Shown here: positions 52,001-61,000 of the stretch, in pieces | How positions within the stretch are numbered: position 1 is the first letter of the stretch | Layout of the letters: the number at the start of each line of letters is the position of its first letter | Assembly (NCBI GenBank): GCA_008973525.1 | Contig: WACJ01000526.1 | Coordinates: 1-64,000, forward strand | Origin: Stenopsyche tienmushanensis | Lineage: Eukaryota > Arthropoda > Insecta > Trichoptera > Stenopsychidae | DNA length: 64,000 bases | Direction: 5' to 3' | The notes under the pieces: model-generated | Seen by the model: the letters and a program-made list of their open reading frames with translations, nothing else | What the model was told of the DNA's origin: nothing | The model's database searches: none | Program-made: the position numbers and the translations under genes

Positions 52001-55000
52001 ACTGCTATAAAGTACATTCTGTGAGCGCAAAAAATGATACAAATCATTGACGACTCATGTTTCAATTCAACAAATACGAATTTATATGATATGTCGAAGT
52101 CATCAATATCATAGTCTACATATTTTTAAGTATTAAAAAAACATGTGAGAATCATTTTGTTTAAAATATGATATTTGTAAACATTAGACGTAATTTCGGA
52201 ACAGTATAATTTTTTTAAAAAGGTTTCGATATCTACTGGTGGTACGAAATACTTAGTGAATACTATTTTGAAAAAATATGTTTAAAAATGTCGATTATAT
52301 TAAAAATAATTGCATTTTATAAAAATATACGTTTTTCACGTGCGACATCAAAATATTACCCGCTATAAGGAACAGATACGCCCAAAGTGCTCCCGCGTGA
52401 AATGTGTTAATAAAATGTTTTTGCAATTGTAAAGCAACACAGTGTGAAACACTAAGAATGGTTTTTAAATAAATTGAATCAACCAAAATTAATATAAACA
52501 TACTCAATGGAGTAATGTTTTAATGTATGGTATTTTTATAAATGCTTACCCCACATGCCACCAGAGTAAGCGTATCAAAAGCAAATATTGCCATTTATTT
52601 CAATGCACGTTTTCTATCACTAATCTTATCACTAATTGAAACTATTTTTAAATGGCTACTCTAAAGTATTTATCGCATGTGTTATTTTAATAAATATTTT
52701 ATTGCACGGTGTAGCAGTTGTTTACCTAAAACATATGATCACATTTCGCGTATCGATTATTGCGGCAAATTAATGATTTTTTGTTTGTTTTAGAAAACGT
52801 TTTTTTTCCGTCAACTATTCAACGTATTTACGCGAAATTGCATTTAAAACATTTTCACCGCCGAATTTTAATAATTGATGCGATTGTATGGATAAGTTTC
52901 TAGTGCCAAATGACTGGATCATTGCCAAGATGGTGCCTTTCACGCATAATGAACATGCACATCTGCACAGGAGTGCTCATCATCTTCAATGCTGGAGTTC
53001 ATCGGGTTAATCGTTGTTTTTTTTTTATTTTTGTAAATTGATCATGATTGGTGGCCGAATACCAAGAAACTGGAGGAAATATAAATATGAATAATAATTC
53101 AGGCGAAACAAATTTGTTGCGAGCCTGTATCCGTTCTCTTAATTCAATAACAATGCATGACATATTTTTATTCCACTTTGATACATTAAATAAGATCATT
53201 GTATGAATTGAACGATACATCGTAGAATAAAAGTTAGTCAATATAATGCGACACAGTCTAGGGCAGGATCTATTCTCTTATCGGGTGGTGATATAACATA
53301 TTTAAAACGTTAGAATTCAAAACTTTGCGAACACACTCGATATTTCACATGTAGAGTTTGAGAGCACTTGATCATAAAATAGAGCCTCCTCAACATCGAC
53401 TTGAGGTAGCATCTGTTGATACACTGCAAATTTAGCACCATTTAAAGCAATTTGTACCGCACTGAGAGTTAAAACCGGCCATGCGAGCGAGACCGGCAAC
53501 GTACCGACCTCGACTGTGACCGTTTTACGTTCCAACTCTTCGATGTCGATCCCTCCTCAGCAAGATCTCATTTACAAACAAACCCTTCGAGATTCACGTA
53601 CCCAAGGCTAGAAATGACTGGAGCTCGTCACCAATCCAGACAACGTCGAAGAACATGCGAACCAATTCAAACGCCTACTGTGTCTTTCGATAATGGAATT
53701 AATTAGTGCAGCAAAAAAGCCAATTTTTATACTCAGACGTGATTCATTTCTATATCCACGCTGTAGCAATATGAACGTACTTCTCATGGCGTCAAAATTT
53801 GCATAATATGCAATAATAAGCTTGCATACTTGATATACGCTGCTTTGAAAAACGTCAAATTAAAGTTCAAAGTCATTTTTATTACGCTCTTCTGACATAC
53901 TTCCGTCTTCCTAAAATGGATGCTCTAACATATTTTTATTAGAAAGTGTATACTGACCATAGCGTATATTTCCGAAATCCAACCACAAGTATCGTTGCAA
54001 AATGTGATGCATATATATATTTACAATACACTTAAACCTCTTTTTGTGCGACTTCAAAGTTATGCGGTTTTTTTAATTGCATTTTTTTTGGAAATTTAGA
54101 AAAGAGTTATAATCTGTGACTGTGTAAATCATATTGCATCTGCTATTGCTGAATTATGACCATGCCCTTTATTCTGGTTTAGATTTTTGAAAAAAATGAT
54201 TTTGTTTTTTTGCATTTTTCTTATGTGTTGACTTTCAAAAATACATTCTCCAAAGGAATTACCAAAATTTCAACAATTTACGGAGTTGTAGCTATTTTAG
54301 TGACGCGGCAACTTGGCCGGTCCTACCACAATGAAATCTTTAATGCGTTTTTCTCGAAACTACTTTTTTCAACACGGTTGAAATCATATCTTTAATTAAT
54401 TAATTTACTTCAAACTGGGTACAAATCTTTTCTATATAACCCCCTATCTATTATTCCTACCAGATGTATGTCAATTTTTTTTAACTATTTAAAAAAAAAA
54501 TTAAAACTGTGGCAAAATAAGGTCAAAAATGACGACTGATTTTTTTTTAAACAGTCGTCATTTTGTGTTTTTTTTTGTTGAGTTAGGGATTATAGTAACA
54601 TCTTTACTAATTATGAACTATATAGTTAGAAAGAGAAAATCTACACAGAACAATGATGACATTGACACTCGATATACTATTTCTTCCGAAGAAAAGAACG
54701 ATTTTGAGTCATATTGAAAATCACAACGAAAATTATCATACAGCGTTGATAGTTTGTAATTAAAATAATTAGTATTTCTCTAGTGGATGTCTGGCATTTG
54801 AGATGCCAGATGTCAGACATCCTTGATGTTTTACCAATGATGCAAGACGTCCTTATACCTGTACATTATAGGATGGAAGGGGTTTTCTTTTTTCAATCGA
54901 ATCCTTCCAATAGCATTTTTACGATATATCTATATTGCAGTATTGAAATGTCACTGTATATAAAGGCAACTAATGTAAGAAACACGAATGAAAGTATGAA

Positions 55001-58000
55001 TCTTGGTACCTAGACTTTTTTTCATCAACCCACCTTGTAAACATGGTGTTTTTGTTTAATTGCAGAGATATCATTATGAAAACTGAAAGAGAGAAGTCTA
55101 AGGGAAAATTTAACGAAAACATGTATAATGAATGAAGAACTGGTGAGAATATTAAAAACTTTAAAAAATGGAAAGCGATTTCGAGGAAATCGTATTTAAT
55201 TAAACCACAAACAAGAACTTGCTTGCTTCGTCAAATATTTAAGTCTTTCCATTTTTTTCTTATTTCTGTTAAGTTAAATTTTAGACGTTGGCGTAGGCTA
55301 TCATCTCCGTCCACAAATCCATGTAAGAGACTTCCAGTCTATTTTAATGTCATCAGTGATAGTAAAGTCTATAGTATTCTAAACAAATACTAATTAATTC
55401 GAATGTGATAAAAATAAAACATCCCTCTCTCTCTGTTATTATATATTTACTTTATGACATATTGTTTTCAGATAATATTTAAAAGTTAAACATCCATAAT
55501 TAACGTCAAATATGTTTTAAAAAATCATTTAATTATGTTTATTATTTTTTTAAATGGCGAAAATTGACTTAAGTTTCTAAATAAAAATTAATCAAAGGAT
55601 TCTTTAAAGTATATAAAGAAAAATAGTTTCAATTAAAATTGGTAAGAGTAATATGAACACAAGATTTATTCCGGTTACTTTAAAATTAGCGGAAGATCAA
55701 GAAGAATGAAATGAATGTCCAAGTCCAAAATATTGGAGTATTTTCGCGGTCCTTTACTTCTTACCTGGATAATTTAAGTATAACGATCATATTTCGTCTA
55801 TAGTGGAGCTTATATTTTTATACATATAGACAATGTAACTCATAATTTCTAATATAACTATCAGGATGACGACGTAAGCAGTCACACCCAAAGCGAACAT
55901 AATAAAACAATGCAAAAACATAAAGTGAAACTTCTCTGTATGCAATCAGCAAAATGCCACTGAAGTCATCCTGTATTCGATGTTGATCAATATGATACTT
56001 TTACAAGCTTTTGAAGGCCTTCTCCATTAATTCGATAAAAAATATGCAATATATCAAGTTTTCCATCATTTTTTAAAATATATAATTACATATACTACGC
56101 CAAAAATATAGTAATATTTTTACAATATCCTCTGTACAATGTAATGAGCGTATTGTATAAAAAATTGAATTGTTGCTATAGGGAATTAGATCTTGTCTCT
56201 AATGGTAAAAGTTCGAATTTAAATTCAGTTATTTTCGTCTTACCCATTAAATAGTCAAAAATTATCATACAAAGGAAAACAATCAAATTTTTACTATTCA
56301 AAGTAAGTCCTAACGTACAAGGAAGACAGAGGCGGTTTGCCAAAAAAAATGAAAATCGATATTAGTCAAACCGTCAACGGCTCTTTCCACATCGGGCTCA
56401 ATAAACCAGTCTCCCACAGATTAGAAAGACTTTAAACGAGTTTTTGATCAGAAGACGCGCGATTAATTGCACCATACGCGACCTCAATGTCCGAGTACAA
56501 GATAGTAAAAACGAAAGAAAGAAGCCGACCGGAAAAAAATCGCCACAACTTTCGTTGAATTAAGTCATATATGATGAGAAAATTACTACAACCTGATATC
56601 ATAACTCGCGGAGCTTGTTAACTGACCCAGATGGAGTACACCCACACGAGTCTCAACAAAATTAGGTGATATTTTTAATAATGTCGGTGAAAGAAGTTAA
56701 CCGATTGGTAAACACGCAAAAAATGCAATCGATTTATAGCAGATGCTTGAATCGCTGTTACGATGGCAGATTGAGGTCGATGTTCCGAGTATCAACAAAT
56801 ATCGCTAGTATGAGTCGCATTTTCCAGGAGAAACGCCTATCGATTCGCGTTCCATAAAACACAAAGAGGTCGCCGATTTTCAATGGATACTATCCACAAA
56901 AAGTCATCGATCTCGGAAGAATCGGCGACGATACAGTGCGTATTTTATTCATGAGATTTAAAATTATTCCAAGCGAGCGACACATTTACTCCATCGAAAA
57001 TTCGAGCCAATTTTCGATGCAAGTAACTGTCGCAAAAAATTGCTAGGTCAAAGTCTGATAAATTCACACATCTCGATAAACGACCATCATATTTTACGTA
57101 TTCAGCAACATATTAAGGTAGACCTGTAAGATTGATCCAACCATTTTTGGGATATGGAGCGAGTATACCGTTACGGTGACAAGTAATTAAGTGAGAACTA
57201 AAGAAGCTTGTACGCACTTCAAAAATGAACAATCAAAAATAAATCATTCCTAGGATCTGAAGTTAATGTAGCAAATTAATTTGAAACCGACGAAAGTTAA
57301 TCTGTATAATCTTATTGCTTATTTGTATATATCATTGAAATGAATTTCGTTTGTCTACTATTTTATATTGCTGTATTTAATGAAAATTATAGTTATATTA
57401 TACAAGCCTTCAGGAGGGACAAACGAAAAATCTCACATCACAACGATAACAATATTATCTTCCGTTGCCTTCCGCATCGTTTTGAAATCGCCGAACTGGA
57501 AAAGTCAACCTGAAAGAGAAAAAAAAACCAAACCCTCGAATTCACTTGGGTATCATCTCCCTATCGAGAGGGTCGCGTTAGCGCCTTTCTATATGTTCAT
57601 CCAGGAAACCCGCTGGGTGAGCATTCCAAATGAAACTCAAAGGTTATGCTACCTTCAATATCGAGCGAACGAGGAGGTGAATGTATGATACAGAGAGGTG
57701 AATGTAACCCTTTCCTGTGAATGGATATTGAAGAAGCTCTAATCCTGCAGTGGACTGTTTGTGGTAGCACTTTGCTGTTGATGGTAATTATATTTATAGC
57801 GAAACAAAATGATTACAGACATTATGTTCAAATTTAAATTCCACATAAAATCTTATTTGTGTGATGAATCCGTATGAAAAATAAATTCGTCCTAGTTGTG
57901 TCAATCCAATACAAGCAACCGGACAGTGAGAGTTCATTATCTCGAACCCAATTTCGGTGAACTAAATTTTCAGGTTGTATCGAGATTGTTGCTGATCCAC

Positions 58001-61000
58001 TGTTATAAATTTATTTTAGCAATTATAATATTTGATTACAAGAGATGATCATTTTAACATCTCCATTATAACTTATCTGCTTTTCTATAGTTTTACTTTG
58101 AGGCACTGCCCTTGATAGCAGATTTTCGTTTTTGCTTGCCATTATAAATCAACCTCCAAAAGACGATCATTTTAAGCCTGCTTGCTGCTGCCTTAGCTAT
58201 TGCGTAAAATAGATTCCTAGCCCAAGAATCGTCTTCATCTACTTTAAAATTTAATTCAATCAAATATTCATATATGGCGGGAAAAGTGAAAAAATAAGCA
58301 TTGTATCTTCAAAAATACAATTTGATCTCGTGTGTAAAAAAATAAATGCAATACTCCTTTCTTGTAATGATAAATTAATTTCATGACATTTTGTGAAAAT
58401 ATGAGGGACATTCAAATATAATCCGGAATTTTGCTTTTCTAATCAGACTGACATGAGCAGCGAAGTGCGTGAGAAAATCAGTAGTTATAAGCTAGGAAAG
58501 GGCATACCTACACACACAGCCCTAACATATACGTTCAGTACAGCCATAAGTGAGTAGAAGTAGTATCTTTTGTCGCCTAACACGTAATTATTCGCTTTCT
58601 CGTAAACAAAGATGTAAAATTTTGAGGAGACTTAAGGCCCAGTTCAGTGATGCTATTCTAAATAAGACTTGAATGTAAGTATTTGATTGCTTAGCTTAAT
58701 TAACTCTATTTAAGTTTTTTCTTCGTTTTTCATAGTGACCACGCTTTCGAATTGAGCTACTGATGTAAATTCTTCAAACATCATAAACTTTTTATACTTT
58801 GAATCCAACGATGATAGATTTTTATCTACCTGATTCATGATTCGTGCGAGTTATCCACGTTTATCATGTTTATGACATTCAAAATCTTTTTAAATATTTT
58901 CAAGATTATATTTCTACGGATGCTTAAATTTCTGTTTAATGGAACAGTACAAAATTACCAAAAAAATAATCACTAGTTCACAGCACAATTATGAATATCC
59001 GCAATCCAAAATGCCAAAAAAGAAGATTATCGGTAGAAAATATTTCGCACGCTAAACGTAAACAGATTTGAGGGTCACATTATGGAAATATTTAGTGTGT
59101 TTTCCAGTATTTGCAAAAAGTCAAAAAAATATAAGTAAATACAATAGAATTAGGAATATTAAATACTGACGATGTTATTGTTTTTGAGGCGCTTAATTAC
59201 CACGGGTACGTTCTGCTTAAAATATGCGAAAACCCATAGGTGCCTTTGTTTGGAGTGTAACGGGAATCTTTAGCCAACGGTAGTATGTTGAAATATATGA
59301 ATTTTTAAGTATCATTATGCGTTTGACGACGTTTGTATTAATTGTGCTATAATAATTCTCACATTTCGAGTAATATTTGCGATGTTTCCGTGGTACGTGT
59401 GCGGCTTATCAAATACGTCGATGGCACATATAGAAACAGAAGAAGGCCGCACGACGAAGCATTATTGCAGCGACAGATGTGTGTCGGAAGACAATAGAAG
59501 TAGAAACCGACTCCGATACTACAATACTGGTTTTTTTCACTTTTTTCAAATGAAACTGCACAATTCTCGAGGTTCCCGTACTCGATCGATGAGCTCAACG
59601 TCAAAGCCCTAGAGCAGCGATTCTTAAACTTATGTAGTCTGTGAACCCCTTCTTGAGAAACATTTTTTTGGCGGACCCCATCCCAACCCTTGTGACTTAA
59701 TTTTTTAAACAAACATTTCTTGGTCAAATATTGTTCAAAATAGATCTCCTTACAATGGCTTCGCGGACCCCAGTTTAAAAAACGCTGCCCTAGAGGACTT
59801 ATCAAGCGATATTATTTCAAGTTCACAATTTCGTCGCTGCGGAAACCTATTTCAAATTAAATATTTATCAACAAGTATCAATCAAAAATAATATCTTCAG
59901 CGACATCATCCTGAAGAAAACCCACCTCCGATGTTTCGAAGAAGTAAATATAATCACCGCAATTAATTTACCGATTGAAGGATCGAGATCTTTTATATCA
60001 GAAGTGGTCAATTTTTTATCACTGCGGGCAACCTGTTTGTTTAAATTATAAACGGTGTCCTACCAGCATCGCATGCTTCAAGTGATCATAAGAAACGAAG
60101 TAATTTAAAGTCAAACATACGTTTAAATTTAAAGTAAACATAGATAATACTAATACACATTCGATATAAAATTATTTTAATATGATAAAATAATGATTTC
60201 TTCTCAAAAACTAATTAGGACGACGTCAGAATAGGAGTTGGAATAGGTGACTGTACTATGGCGTTAAACGTGTTGAGTAGGAGAGGATCTAAAAATGATC
60301 ATCAGCATATTTCCATTTAAACACAAATTTATCGTCAATGAAATCACTTCCTAATATTTTGATAATTATTTCAAATCAATATTTCATAGTTGGCACTGAC
60401 CGACTTCATTGATCGTATCTGTATTTACTTTTTTGAATCTAAAAAATATTTTTGTATATCTGGTTCGAAATGATCGGTCGGAAATATTAAACTGTATAGT
60501 CGCTTATTTGCGAGCGAATTCCAATGATTCAGAAAGAGCATTCTTACACGTTAAACTCAGAGTCGTCAGAGACGGAGAGTGTCTTGCACGCTAAGCTTTG
60601 AGAGAAACAGAGATGGAGAGATTATCTTGCGTATATGGTACGATTGTATAGATCGTTCACTCAAATGTATCGACTAATAATGATGCGTGAATGATATAAT
60701 GAATCGATTTCAAGTGTATTGTTTAAGTTTACTTGAAGAAATGACCGAATATTGTCTGTTATCGACTGTTTATTTATTTATATACAAGCTTCATACGAGC
60801 TGCTGTGGTCCCGATAGATAAGTGGATTTGTATGACGTTAAGTGACGAACAAGCAAATATAGCATCTAATAATAGCATTTTAAATTAGTACACTACTCAA
60901 AGGATTTTCAATTTCTCAAATTTGCTTTGAAAGTGTTTCTCTACAAACTGGATTTCATCTCAAGCAAATAATACTCAACAATACGCATAAAACCGCACAC

